A DNA stretch of 64,000 bases from Mycolicibacterium rutilum (GTDB lineage Bacteria; Actinomycetota; Actinomycetes; Mycobacteriales; Mycobacteriaceae): the NCBI RefSeq assembly GCF_900108565.1, contig NZ_LT629971.1:1860001-1924000 (forward strand). The letters are read 5' to 3'. The notes beneath the pieces were generated by a model that saw only the letters and a program-made list of their open reading frames with translations, had not been told where the DNA came from and ran no database searches. Of this stretch, positions 1 through 9,657 are shown piece after piece; positions within the stretch are counted from its first letter, which is position 1, and every line of letters starts with the position of its first letter. Made by a program: the position numbers and the translations under genes.

Positions 1-170
1 GGCGGACGGTGGCATCCGGCGGTATCGCACGGTAACTGTCCACGAGCCGCTGTACGCCCGCGGCCTGAACAGCACGTGCGTCGGTTCGGGCAACAGACAC
101 GCATATACGCTAGTCCGCGGTGGCACCCGATGCGACCGCACAACCCCGTCTAACAAGGAGCTTGCAGGAG

Positions 171-611
171 ATGGCACAGGTCAGCGCATCCAGCACCGTC
201 ACGATCGACGCGCCGCCGGAGACCGTGCTGGCGGCCGTCGCCGACTACGCGACCGTGCGCCCGAAGATCCTGTCGTCGCACTACAGCGACTACAAGGTGT
301 TCGAAGGCGGCCAGGGCGCGGGCACCGTCGCCGGCTGGAAGCTGCAGGCGACCAAGTCGCGGGTGCGCGACGTCAAGGCGACCGTCGATGTGGCGGGTCA
401 CACGGTCATCGAGAAGGACGCGAACTCGTCGATGATCACGAACTGGACCGTCGCGCCCGCCGGTCCGGGGTCGACGGTCACGGTGAAGACGTCCTGGCAG
501 GGCGCCGGCGGGATCGGCGGGTTCTTCGAGAAGACGTTCGCCCCGCTCGGGCTGCGCAAGATCCAGGCCGAGGTGCTCAACAACCTCAAGACGCAGGTCG
601 AAAGCGCCTAA
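171..611 (+). CDS. SRPBCC (START/Bet v1-like) family protein, Rv3718c-like
   Basis: Encodes about 146 residues with the pattern of a small SRPBCC fold: an opening strand carrying IDAPPETVLAAVADY, a central strand-rich part and a C-terminal helix ending LNNLKTQVES. Such proteins bind hydrophobic ligands in a cavity; no ligand can be read from sequence. The ATG at 171 is preferred over an in-frame GTG at 120 because AAGGAG lies about ten bases upstream and the family normally begins just before the first strand. It converges with the amidase gene, eight bases away. Gene order matches Rv3718c next to Rv3717 in M. tuberculosis. Confidence 0.85.
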   Translation: MAQVSASSTVTIDAPPETVLAAVADYATVRPKILSSHYSDYKVFEGGQGAGTVAGWKLQATKSRVRDVKATVDVAGHTVIEKDANSSMITNWTVAPAGPGSTVTVKTSWQGAGGIGGFFEKTFAPLGLRKIQAEVLNNLKTQVESA

Positions 612-618
612 CTCGCGC

Positions 619-1377
619 CTAACTGGCGCCCAGGAAACCGGCGATCCCGCGCACGACCGCGTCGGCGTACTTCTGCCTGCCCTCGGGCGTCTTCATCAGC
701 GCGGAGTCCACCGGGTTCTTCATGTTGCCCAACTCGACGAGGATCGACGGGTACTGGGCGAGGTTGAGCCCGGCGATGTCCGAGCGCGGGTTGAGCCCGC
801 CCGACCCGATGTAGGTCGACGGCACGAACCCGGAGGCCTGCAACTGGTCGCGCATGATCGCGGCGAACCGCGGTGCGGGCCCGGCCTGCGCGTCGTTCAG
901 CGGCGGCGAGGAGTACAGCACGTGGAAGCCGCGCCCGGTCGGCGGACCGCCGTCGGCGTGGATGCTGACGATCGCGTTGGGGCGCACCGAGTTGGCCAGC
1001 GCCGCGCGCTCGTCGACGCAGGGGCCGGGCCCGGTGTCGTCGCCGCGCGACATCGCGGTGCGCACGCCCAGATTGGTCAGCGCCTGCCGGATCCGCAGCG
1101 TGGTGTCCCAGGCGAAGGTGTGTTCGGGGAAGCCGTCCTCGGTGGAGGTGCCGCTGGCCTGGCAGTCCTTGGTGCCGCCGCGGCCGGTCGGTACCTGCCT
1201 ACTGATCGAGGCGTCGTTGGCGCCGTTGTGGCCGGGATCGAGGAACACGATCTTGCCCGCGATGCTGTTCGGCGCGGCCCCGGCTTCTGTCGCGGGGACG
1301 ACGAGGGTCGAGGCGACGACGAGCAGACCGGCGACCAGGAAATGGCCGACACGCAGGCGGGCGAGCACGGGCGTCAC
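619..1377 (-). CDS. ami1: N-acetylmuramoyl-L-alanine amidase (Amidase_3), Ami1 type
   Basis: Zinc amidase that cuts the bond between MurNAc and the stem peptide in peptidoglycan, acting outside the membrane. A short hydrophobic signal segment ends near GAAPNS. Amidase_3 landmarks follow: FLDPGHNGAND with the first zinc His, PEHTF with the Glu ligand, SIHADGG with the second His, and VELGNMKN carrying the catalytic Glu near the C-terminus. The frame is open further upstream, to 1506 and across the divergent ybaB start, so I chose GTG 1377 just before the signal peptide; GTG 1368 is equally possible. Strongly similar to Rv3717, a single-domain amidase without a wall-binding repeat. Confidence 0.9.
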   Translation of the reverse strand: MTPVLARLRVGHFLVAGLLVVASTLVVPATEAGAAPNSIAGKIVFLDPGHNGANDASISRQVPTGRGGTKDCQASGTSTEDGFPEHTFAWDTTLRIRQALTNLGVRTAMSRGDDTGPGPCVDERAALANSVRPNAIVSIHADGGPPTGRGFHVLYSSPPLNDAQAGPAPRFAAIMRDQLQASGFVPSTYIGSGGLNPRSDIAGLNLAQYPSILVELGNMKNPVDSALMKTPEGRQKYADAVVRGIAGFLGAS

Positions 1378-1480
1378 CGTAGCGGCAATCGCGACTAGGC
1401 TGAAAGACCAAACCGCCGCGAGCGGGTGAGGCGAGACCAAGTCGATACCGGACCGCAACGAACACGCAAGGGGACCAGTC

Positions 1481-1813
1481 ATGCAACCCGGAGGCCAACC
1501 CGACATGTCCGCGCTGCTCGCTCAGGCGCAGCAGGTTCAGCAGCAACTGATGGAGGCGCAGGAGGCGCTGGCCAACGCCGAGGTGCACGGCCAGGCCGGC
1601 GGCGGCCTGGTGCAGGTGACCATGAAGGGCAGCGGTGAGGTGGTCGCGGTGTCGATCGACCCCAAGGTCGTCGACCCCGACGACGTCGAGACGCTGCAGG
1701 ATCTGGTGGTCGGCGCGATCGGCGACGCCGCCAAGCAGGTCACCATCCTGGCCCACGACCGGCTCGGCCCGCTGGCCAGCGGCATGGGCAATCTCGGTCT
1801 GCCGGGAATGTAA
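1481..1813 (+). CDS. YbaB/EbfC family nucleoid-associated protein
   Basis: Small DNA-binding protein (110 residues) usually encoded directly before recR. The N-terminal helix is Gln-rich ([20 protein letters not shown]), followed by the family pattern [25 protein letters not shown] and a [17 protein letters not shown] helix. The C-terminal Gly/Met-rich tail ([11 protein letters not shown]) is typical. AAGGGG sits seven bases before ATG 1481. Its TAA is followed at once by the TTG start of recR, so the two are almost certainly co-transcribed and translationally coupled. Family members form dimers that bind DNA; a role linked to recombination with RecR is inferred from this conserved pairing. 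Confidence 0.9.
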   Translation: MQPGGQPDMSALLAQAQQVQQQLMEAQEALANAEVHGQAGGGLVQVTMKGSGEVVAVSIDPKVVDPDDVETLQDLVVGAIGDAAKQVTILAHDRLGPLASGMGNLGLPGM

Positions 1814-2425
1814 TTGTTCGAGGGACCTGTCCAGGATCTGATCGACGAGCTCGGCAAGCTGCCCGGTATCGGGCCCAAGAGCGCGCAGCGGATCGCCTTT
1901 CACCTGCTGTCGGTGGAGCCGCCCGACATCGACCGGCTGACCGCCGTGCTGAACAAGGTGCGCGACGGTGTGAAGTTCTGCGCGGTGTGCGGCAACGTCT
2001 CCGACGACGACCGCTGCCGCATCTGCTCCGACCCGCGCCGCGACGCGTCGCTGGTGTGCGTCGTCGAGGAACCCAAGGACGTGCAGGCCGTCGAGCGCAC
2101 CCGCGAGTTCCGCGGCCGCTATCACGTGCTCGGCGGCGCGCTGGACCCGCTGTCGGGGGTCGGGCCTGAACAACTGCGAATTCGGGAGCTGCTCAACAGG
2201 ATCGGCGAGCGGGTCGACGGGGTCGACGTCGCCGAGGTGATCATCGCGACCGATCCGAACACCGAGGGCGAGGCCACCGCCACGTACCTGGTGCGCATGC
2301 TGCGCGACATCCCGGGGCTGACCGTGACGCGGATCGCCTCCGGTCTGCCGATGGGCGGCGACCTGGAGTTCGCCGACGAACTGACGCTGGGCCGCGCGCT
2401 TGCGGGCCGGCGCGCGATGGCCTGA
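1814..2425 (+). CDS. recR: Recombination mediator protein RecR
   Basis: RecR (203 residues) works with RecO/RecF to load RecA at single-stranded gaps. Domain order is complete: helix-hairpin-helix near residues 8-30 ([20 protein letters not shown]), a four-Cys zinc finger ([16 protein letters not shown]), a Toprim domain with [16 protein letters not shown] and a Walker-B-like region ([18 protein letters not shown]), and the C-terminal Walker A-like segment with [16 protein letters not shown]. The start is a TTG directly abutting the ybaB stop codon. Length is normal for the family. Confidence 0.96.
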   Translation: MFEGPVQDLIDELGKLPGIGPKSAQRIAFHLLSVEPPDIDRLTAVLNKVRDGVKFCAVCGNVSDDDRCRICSDPRRDASLVCVVEEPKDVQAVERTREFRGRYHVLGGALDPLSGVGPEQLRIRELLNRIGERVDGVDVAEVIIATDPNTEGEATATYLVRMLRDIPGLTVTRIASGLPMGGDLEFADELTLGRALAGRRAMA

Positions 2426-2436
2426 GGAGGGCATGT

Positions 2437-2826
2437 ATGCCGGGTGAGGAGTTCAAGGTCGAGGTCGAACTCGGCGCCGCCCTGTCGTTCTGGGACAAGG
2501 TGCGCACCCTCGACCTCGACGACGACGCCCGCAAACGGCTGGGCTCGCAGGTCACGGTCACCCGCGACGGCGACCGCATCCAGCTCTACACCCACACCCT
2601 GGCCGATGCGCAGGAAGCCGAACGCACGGTGCGCGCGCTGGTCGCCGACGACCACGTCGACGCGCAGTTCAGCGTGAGCCGGTGGGACGCCGCAAGCCAG
2701 GAGTGGGTGGACCCGACGACGGGCCGCGAGGTGCCCGACGATGCGCCCGAGACCACGCCGCCGCCACCGCAATACATGTTCCTCGAGACCTACAAGCCGG
2801 AGTTCCTGCGCGACTTGGGGTTGTAA
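2437..2826 (+). CDS. Conserved hypothetical protein (129 aa) downstream of recR
   Basis: I do not recognise a named domain. The protein is soluble and acidic, with no signal peptide or membrane segment. It has an alpha/beta pattern: VEVELGAALSFWDKV, then strand-like VTVTRDGDRIQLYTHTLADAQEAERTVRALV, a Trp-containing middle (FSVSRWDAASQEWVDPTTG) and a Pro-rich linker before YMFLETYKPEFLRDLGL. GAGGAGG lies seven bases before ATG 2437 and only eleven bases separate it from recR, so it probably belongs to the ybaB-recR transcript. The strand/helix pattern with a D-rich C-terminus could suit a nucleic-acid or protein-inhibitor role, but this is guesswork. Confidence 0.85.
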   Translation: MPGEEFKVEVELGAALSFWDKVRTLDLDDDARKRLGSQVTVTRDGDRIQLYTHTLADAQEAERTVRALVADDHVDAQFSVSRWDAASQEWVDPTTGREVPDDAPETTPPPPQYMFLETYKPEFLRDLGL

Positions 2827-2862
2827 GCCTGACGTGTCGGTGGTCGGGTGCACGATGCCGGT

Positions 2863-3750
2863 ATGACTGAGATCTTCATCGGCAGTGAGGCGCTCGCCTC
2901 GGGACGCGTGACCCGCCACGAACTGAAGCGGTGCTACCGGCCGGTCTTCCGCGGAGTCTATGCCCCTGATGGGGTGGAATTGTCGCTGCGGGATCGGGCG
3001 ATCGCGGCATGGTTGGCGTCACGGCGCAGGGGCGTGGTCGCGGGAGTTGCGGCATCCGCTCTGCACGGCGCTCCGTGGGTCGATCCGTCGCAGCCGATCG
3101 AACTCGTCGGCGTGCGCATGCGTCCGCAGCCGGGCCTCATTCCCCGCGGTGATGCGGTCGGCAGCGACGAGATCACCACGATCGGCGGGCTGCCGGTGAC
3201 GTCGCGCGTCCGAACCGCGTTCGACATGGGTCGCCGGCTGCAACGCGCGGAGGCGTTAGCCCGGCTGGACGCGCTCATGTGGAATCAGCGCTACGACGTC
3301 GACGAGGTTGCGCAACTCGGTCAGCGGCACCCGAAAGCCCCCGGCTTGGCGCGTCTGTACGAGTTGCTTCCGCTCGTCGACGGCGGCGCCGCCTCCATAC
3401 CGGAATCTCGAGTTCGACTGTGGTTGCACGACGCCGGTCTACCGTCTGTGGAAACCCAGATCCCCGTCGTCGTCGGCAGTCGGCCGGTCGCTTGGCTGGA
3501 CATGGGATGGCGGGATTATCAGGTCGCCGTCGAGTACGACGGTGATCACCACCGCAAGAACCGGCAGCAGTACGTCAAGGACATCGCGAGACTGCGAATG
3601 TTGGAGGCGCTCGGGTGGATCGTCATCCGGGTGATCGTCGAGGACAGCCCCGACGATGTGATCGCTCGGGTCGAGGCGGCACTGATCGCGCGCGGGTGCA
3701 ATCTCGATTTCGACGACATGCAGCGGTTCAAGCGGAGTCTCGTCGCCTAG
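2863..3750 (+). CDS. DUF559 (restriction-like) protein with AbiEi-like N-terminus
   Basis: About 295 residues in two parts. The N-terminal half (ASGRVTRHELKRCYRPVFRGVYAPDG, then a helical part with AASALHG) resembles the winged-helix domain annotated as AbiEi-type antitoxin in many actinobacterial proteins. The C-terminal half carries a PD-(D/E)XK-like core: VAWLDMGWRDYQVAVEYDGDHHRKNRQQYVKDIARL, then LEALGWIVIRVIVED. No partner toxin (AbiEii nucleotidyltransferase) is adjacent, so a toxin-antitoxin role is not supported here. ATG 2863 was chosen over 2848; neither has a clear ribosome site. Position after recR matches Rv3714c. Confidence 0.8.
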   Translation: MTEIFIGSEALASGRVTRHELKRCYRPVFRGVYAPDGVELSLRDRAIAAWLASRRRGVVAGVAASALHGAPWVDPSQPIELVGVRMRPQPGLIPRGDAVGSDEITTIGGLPVTSRVRTAFDMGRRLQRAEALARLDALMWNQRYDVDEVAQLGQRHPKAPGLARLYELLPLVDGGAASIPESRVRLWLHDAGLPSVETQIPVVVGSRPVAWLDMGWRDYQVAVEYDGDHHRKNRQQYVKDIARLRMLEALGWIVIRVIVEDSPDDVIARVEAALIARGCNLDFDDMQRFKRSLVA

Positions 3751-3781
3751 GACATCGCTGCGACTCCCGGGAGGCGCGTGA

Positions 3782-4498
3782 TCAGACCCGGCGCGGGGCG
3801 GCCAGGCGTTCGCGGCGCAGCAGGTCCACCTCGTCGAGCGGCAGCGGCGCCAGTTCCCCGACGACCTGGCCCAACAGGTGGTCGGCCAGCTGCGGATTGC
3901 GGGCCAGGCACGGGCCGTGCAGATAGGTCGCGACGACGCTGCCCTGCACCGCGCCGTCGAACCCGTCGCCCGCCCGGTTGCCCGCGCCGCTGACGACCTT
4001 GGCCAGCGGTGCCGCGTCAGCACCGAGAATCGTTCCGCCGCGGTGGTTTTCGAAACCGGTCAGCCGTTCGGACAGTCCGGGCAGCAGCGGCTCGGACACC
4101 ACCTCGCCGATCGTGCGCTCCTCCTGCGGCGAGGTCGTGACGTCGAGCAGCCCCACCCCGTCGACGCGTTCCCGCGACGACGTCTCGTACCAGTGGCCGA
4201 GCACCTGGATGGCGGCGCAGATCGCCAGCACCGGCGCGCCGCGGCCCGCCGCCTGCTGCAGTCCCGGATACCGCAGCAGGTGCTTGGTCGCCAGCCGCTG
4301 CGCGTAGTCCTCCGCGCCGCCGAGCGTGTACAGATCGAGCTCGGCGGGCACCGGGTCGTCGAGCGTGATCTCGACGACCTCGGCGTCGATTCCCCTCAGC
4401 CGCAACCGTTGCCGCAACACCAGCGAGTTGCCGCCGTCGCCGTAGGTGCCCATCACGTCGGGCAGCACCAAACCGATCCGTACCGTCGACTCAGCCAT
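3782..4498 (-). CDS. gatD: Lipid II isoglutaminyl synthase, glutaminase subunit GatD
   Basis: Supplies ammonia from glutamine to MurT, which amidates the alpha-carboxyl of D-Glu in the lipid II stem peptide. The 238-residue class I-like amidotransferase shows the nucleophile Cys94 in VLAICAAIQVLGHWYE, the oxyanion region TLGGAEDYAQ, and His194 in ATYLHGPCLARNP. Substrate-site residues lie in FENHRGGTILG. The ATG overlaps the end of murT by eight bases, as expected for a heterodimer made in equal amounts. Older annotations call this CobQ2; cobyric acid synthase is unlikely because the N-terminal synthetase domain is missing and the partner is MurT. Confidence 0.94.
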   Translation of the reverse strand: MAESTVRIGLVLPDVMGTYGDGGNSLVLRQRLRLRGIDAEVVEITLDDPVPAELDLYTLGGAEDYAQRLATKHLLRYPGLQQAAGRGAPVLAICAAIQVLGHWYETSSRERVDGVGLLDVTTSPQEERTIGEVVSEPLLPGLSERLTGFENHRGGTILGADAAPLAKVVSGAGNRAGDGFDGAVQGSVVATYLHGPCLARNPQLADHLLGQVVGELAPLPLDEVDLLRRERLAAPRRV

Positions 4499-5729
4499 GG
4501 TTGCCCCGCCGTTCCAGTGCGCGGTTGAGTTGCAGGAACGCGGTGTAGTTCGCGATCACCTCGACGTGTCCGGGCGGGCAGGACGCGATCGCCGCGATCG
4601 TGTCGTGCACCAGCGTGTGCTCGACGCCGGCGTAACCCAACCGGACCGCGAGGTCGGTGCCGCGCTCGCCGGCCGCCACCACCTGGGTGTCCTCGAAATG
4701 CTCGAAGCGCACATCCCACAGCCACGACAGGTCTTCACCGTCGGGCACCTGGCCGTTGACCGAGATCACCACGCCCGCACCGTGTTTGTCGACCATCGAC
4801 AGCGCCTCCTGCCAACCGGCGGGGTTCTTCGCCAGCAGCACCCGCACGGTGTGCTCGCCCAGCCGCACCGTGCGGTACCGGCCTGCGACCTCGTCGACCG
4901 CGGACACCGCCGCGACCGCGGCCACCGGGTCCGCACCCATGGTCACCGCCGCCGCCACCGCCTGCGTCGCATTGCCGCGGTTGACGGTGCCGGGCAGCGC
5001 CAGCGTCATCGGCAGCGAAAGACCGTCCGGCCCATAGATGTTCGTGTCGTCGAACCACCACTGCGGGCTGGGCCTCTTGAAGTCGGTTCCCGTCGAGTGC
5101 CAGTCGCGCCCGTCGCGCACGATGATCTCCCCGGAGCGGGGGCAGCTCACCGAGTCGTTGGCCCAGCTGCCCCCGGCGGCCACCCACACCACGTGCGGGC
5201 TGTCGTAGGCGGCCGACGTCATCAGCACGTCGTCACAGTTGGCGACCACCACGGCCGACGGGTGTCGAGCCAGGCCGCCGCGCAGCGTGCGCTCGATGTG
5301 GTTGATCTCGCCGACGCGGTCCAGCTGGTCGCGCGACAGGTTCAGCAGCACGACCACCTGCGGGTCGACCGCGTCGGCCACGTGCGGCACGTGCATCTCG
5401 TCGACCTCGAGCGCGGCCAGCGGCGCGGTCCTGGCGCCCGCGAGCGCCGCGACCAGGCCCGCGTCCATGTTGGCGCCGGTGTCGTTGGTGGCGACCGGAC
5501 CGACCGTGCGCAGCGCGGCCGCCACCATCCGCGTCGTCGTCGACTTGCCGTTGGTGCCGGTGACCACCACGGTGCGACGGCCCCCGCCGAGCTGGCGCAG
5601 CAGCGACTTGTCCAGCGCCAGCGCGACCAGGCCGCCGATCATCGCGCCCGCGCCGCGACCGGTGACCCGCGACGCCCAGCGCGCGCCCGCGCCCGCGGCG
5701 AGAGCGACCCGTGCTCGAGTGGTGACCAT
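4491..5729 (-). CDS. murT: Lipid II isoglutaminyl synthase, Mur ligase subunit MurT
   Basis: ATP-dependent Mur-ligase-like protein (412 residues) that activates the D-Glu carboxylate of lipid II and amidates it with ammonia from GatD. The P-loop VTGTNGKSTTT lies near residues 57-67, followed by the Mur central domain (TNDTGANMDAGL, VLEVDEMHVPHV) and the C-terminal MurT domain with DFKRPSPQWWFDD nearby. The zinc-ribbon site of other MurT proteins, which has two Cys pairs, is reduced here to one Cys (SCPRSGE). ATG 5729 (MVTTRARVAL) is chosen; the frame runs open far upstream antisense to the next gene, which is a shadow. Confidence 0.93.
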   Translation of the reverse strand: MVTTRARVALAAGAGARWASRVTGRGAGAMIGGLVALALDKSLLRQLGGGRRTVVVTGTNGKSTTTRMVAAALRTVGPVATNDTGANMDAGLVAALAGARTAPLAALEVDEMHVPHVADAVDPQVVVLLNLSRDQLDRVGEINHIERTLRGGLARHPSAVVVANCDDVLMTSAAYDSPHVVWVAAGGSWANDSVSCPRSGEIIVRDGRDWHSTGTDFKRPSPQWWFDDTNIYGPDGLSLPMTLALPGTVNRGNATQAVAAAVTMGADPVAAVAAVSAVDEVAGRYRTVRLGEHTVRVLLAKNPAGWQEALSMVDKHGAGVVISVNGQVPDGEDLSWLWDVRFEHFEDTQVVAAGERGTDLAVRLGYAGVEHTLVHDTIAAIASCPPGHVEVIANYTAFLQLNRALERRGNHG

Positions 5730-5813
5730 CCCCGGCAGTTTAGGTAGCCGACACGCTGGCAGGCGATTCGGCGAGGTCCCGGCTTTGTCACACCACCGTG
5801 CCATCCTGACGAG

Positions 5814-6833
5814 GTGAGCCAGATCCAGCCCGGATGTCGCCGGCTCACCCCGTCCTGGGGCCGGCCGGCGGAGGACGCCGGGGCGGGCTGGGCGGTCGTG
5901 GACGTCGAGACCTCGGGTTTCCGGCCCGGGCAGGCCCGCATCGTCAGCATCGCCGCGCTGGCGCTCGGGGACGACGGCAACGTCGAGCACAGCCTCTACA
6001 GCCTGCTCAATCCCGGCGTGGACCCCGGACCGACCCACGTGCACGGCCTCACTGCGGAGATGCTCGACGGGCAGCCCACGTTCGCCGACATCGTCGACCA
6101 CCTCGTCGAACTGCTCGACGGGCGCACCCTGGTCGCGCACAACGTCGGTTTCGACTATTCGTTCCTGGCGGCCGAGGCCGAATTGGTGAACCGGCAGTTG
6201 CCCACCGACACCGTGATGTGCACCGTCGAACTGGCCCGCAGGCTGGACCTCGGGACCGAGAACCTGCGGCTGGAGACGCTGGCCGCGCACTGGGGCGTGG
6301 ACCAGATGAAGCCGCACGACGCGCTCGACGACGCGCTGGTGCTGGCGCAGATCCTCAAGCCGGTGCTGGTGCGCGCCCGTGAACGCAAGGTGTGGCTGCC
6401 GGTGCATCCGGTGACGCGGCGGACGTGGCCGAACGGCCTGGTCACCCACGACGAGCTGCGCCCGCTCAAGGCGGTCGCGTCGCGGCTGCCCTGCGCGTAC
6501 CTGAACCCGGGCCGGTTCATCGCGGGCCGGCCGCTGGTGCAGGGCATGCGGGTGGCGCTGTCGGCGGAGGTCAAACGCACGCACGAGGAGCTCATCGAGC
6601 GGATCCTGCACGCGGGGCTGGCCTACACCGACATCGTCGACGTCGAGACGTCGCTGGTGGTCTGCAACGAGAGTCGGCCCGAGCAGGGCAAGGGTTTCCA
6701 CGCCGCCGAACTCGGGGTGCCGCTGCTGGCCGACGAGGACCTGCTGCGTCTGCTCGACGGGGTGGTCGGCGGCACCGGCATCGAGGAGTTCACCGACACC
6801 ACGCTCGCCGGCGATCAGTACGCGCTGTTCTGA
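5814..6833 (+). CDS. DEDDh exonuclease, DnaQ/epsilon-like, with C-terminal BRCT-like region
   Basis: 339-residue 3'-5' exonuclease-like protein. ExoI is WAVVDVETSGF (Asp and Glu metal ligands), ExoII is LVAHNVGFDYSFL and ExoIII is HDALDDALV, giving a complete DEDDh set in the first 190 residues. The C-terminal part, from FIAGRPLVQGMRVALSAEV to LLRLLDGVVGG, has a BRCT-like pattern. The start is GTG 5814. It matches Rv3711c in position, divergent from murT. In mycobacteria replication proofreading is done by the PHP domain of DnaE1, so this protein is more likely a repair nuclease than a true epsilon subunit; that assignment is inference. Confidence 0.88.
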   Translation: MSQIQPGCRRLTPSWGRPAEDAGAGWAVVDVETSGFRPGQARIVSIAALALGDDGNVEHSLYSLLNPGVDPGPTHVHGLTAEMLDGQPTFADIVDHLVELLDGRTLVAHNVGFDYSFLAAEAELVNRQLPTDTVMCTVELARRLDLGTENLRLETLAAHWGVDQMKPHDALDDALVLAQILKPVLVRARERKVWLPVHPVTRRTWPNGLVTHDELRPLKAVASRLPCAYLNPGRFIAGRPLVQGMRVALSAEVKRTHEELIERILHAGLAYTDIVDVETSLVVCNESRPEQGKGFHAAELGVPLLADEDLLRLLDGVVGGTGIEEFTDTTLAGDQYALF

Positions 6834-7008
6834 TTCCAGCCGGGCCGTGGCGAAGCCGTCGGCGCTCATGTTCGAGACCGCCGGCTTCACCACGGCGCCG
6901 GAGAGGATGGACGAAATCAGCAAGCCGCCCAACGGGGGTGGGCTGGGACGGCCTCATCGTCGACCGATGCCGCCGGTCTTGTGGACCAGCTGCTGACCGT
7001 CTCCTCGT
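6834..7008. other. Short intergenic stretch between convergent genes
   Basis: The 175 bases between the exonuclease stop and the leuA stop carry no convincing gene. A 42-codon plus-strand frame from 6869 has no ribosome site and no recognisable product. No U-rich terminator hairpin was found. Confidence 0.5.
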
Positions 7009-8994
<1,986 letters not shown>

Positions 8995-9642
8995 TCAGAC
9001 GGCGGAGTCCGGGAACGCGATCACCGACAGGAAACGGATCGGCAGCTCCACCAGATCCACCGGCCCGTGCGCGCCCTCGCCGTCGAACTGCAGCGAGTCG
9101 CCGGGGTAGAGCCGATACACCGACCGGCTGTGGCTGTAGTCCATGACGCCCTCGAGCATGAAGATGAACTCCGTGCCGGGATGCTGGAACAGCGGATAGG
9201 TCTGGCTCTTCTCCGACAGCGTCACCCGCAGGCACTCGAGGCGCTTGTGCTCGCCGCGCAGCGACCCCAGCAGCTCGTACTCGTGGCCCTCGCGGGTGCC
9301 GTTGCGGGCGATGCGCGCGCCGGTGCCTGCCTTGACGAACGCCGCCGGCCGCTCGACGTCGGCGCCGCGGAACAGGCTGGTCACCGGCACGTCGAACCCG
9401 GTCGCCAGCAGCGCGAGCGTGCTCAGGCTGCACGACGTCTGCGCGTTCTCGATCTTGCTCATCATCGCCTTGGAGATGCCGATGCGCGCGGCCATCTCCG
9501 AGACCGTCAACCCCTGTTGCAGGCGCAGTTGACGCACGTTGCGCCCGATGGCCGCCTCGATCTCGAGTTCCTCGACGGGGGCCTGCGGGTCGCGGTCGCG
9601 GGCGGTGCCGGACCTGTTCCGGAGCAGTGGGACGTCAGACAT
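8995..9642 (-). CDS. XRE-family regulator with C-terminal cupin domain
   Basis: 215 residues: an N-terminal helix-turn-helix (RQLRLQQGLTVSEMAARIGISKAMMSKIENAQTSCSLS region, about residues 36-75) and a C-terminal cupin (PLFQHPGTEFIFMLEGVMDY, then YPGDSLQFDGEGAHGPV). This is the HTH-cupin class that often controls neighbouring amine or amino-acid catabolic genes and binds the effector in the cupin. It is the last gene of the minus-strand nitrogen cluster, 15 bases after the flavoprotein gene, so it probably regulates that operon. ATG 9642 follows AGGAAAC; the palindrome at 9645-9657 overlaps this ribosome site. Confidence 0.9.
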   Translation of the reverse strand: MSDVPLLRNRSGTARDRDPQAPVEELEIEAAIGRNVRQLRLQQGLTVSEMAARIGISKAMMSKIENAQTSCSLSTLALLATGFDVPVTSLFRGADVERPAAFVKAGTGARIARNGTREGHEYELLGSLRGEHKRLECLRVTLSEKSQTYPLFQHPGTEFIFMLEGVMDYSHSRSVYRLYPGDSLQFDGEGAHGPVDLVELPIRFLSVIAFPDSAV

Positions 9643-9644
9643 GT

Positions 9645-9657
9645 TTCCTGACAGGAA
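9645..9657. promoter_or_regulatory. Palindrome TTCCTG-A-CAGGAA before the XRE-cupin gene
   Basis: A perfect odd palindrome fills the 15-base gap between the flavoprotein stop codon and the regulator start. It could be an autoregulatory operator or simply contain the ribosome site (AGGAA on the minus strand). Confidence 0.35.

Noticed and set aside
1..14. Possible start (ATG at 14, minus strand) of an FAD-oxidase gene like Rv3719
   Set aside because: Only five codons are inside the window, too few to support a call.
615..629. Small hairpin GCGCC-taact-GGCGC between convergent genes
   Set aside because: Five-base stem only, likely by chance in GC-rich DNA.
2863..3750. Toxin-antitoxin locus
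   Set aside because: The N-terminus looks AbiEi-like but no AbiEii toxin gene is adjacent, and the C-terminus is a DUF559 nuclease-like domain.
5730..6932. Minus-strand extension of the murT frame giving about 813 residues
   Set aside because: It is antisense to the DnaQ-like gene and shows the composition typical of GC-rich shadow frames; the conserved MurT N-terminus begins at 5729.
6869..6997. 42-codon plus-strand frame (MFETAGFTTAPERM start)
   Set aside because: No ribosome site and no recognisable product; could be a remnant, not enough to call.
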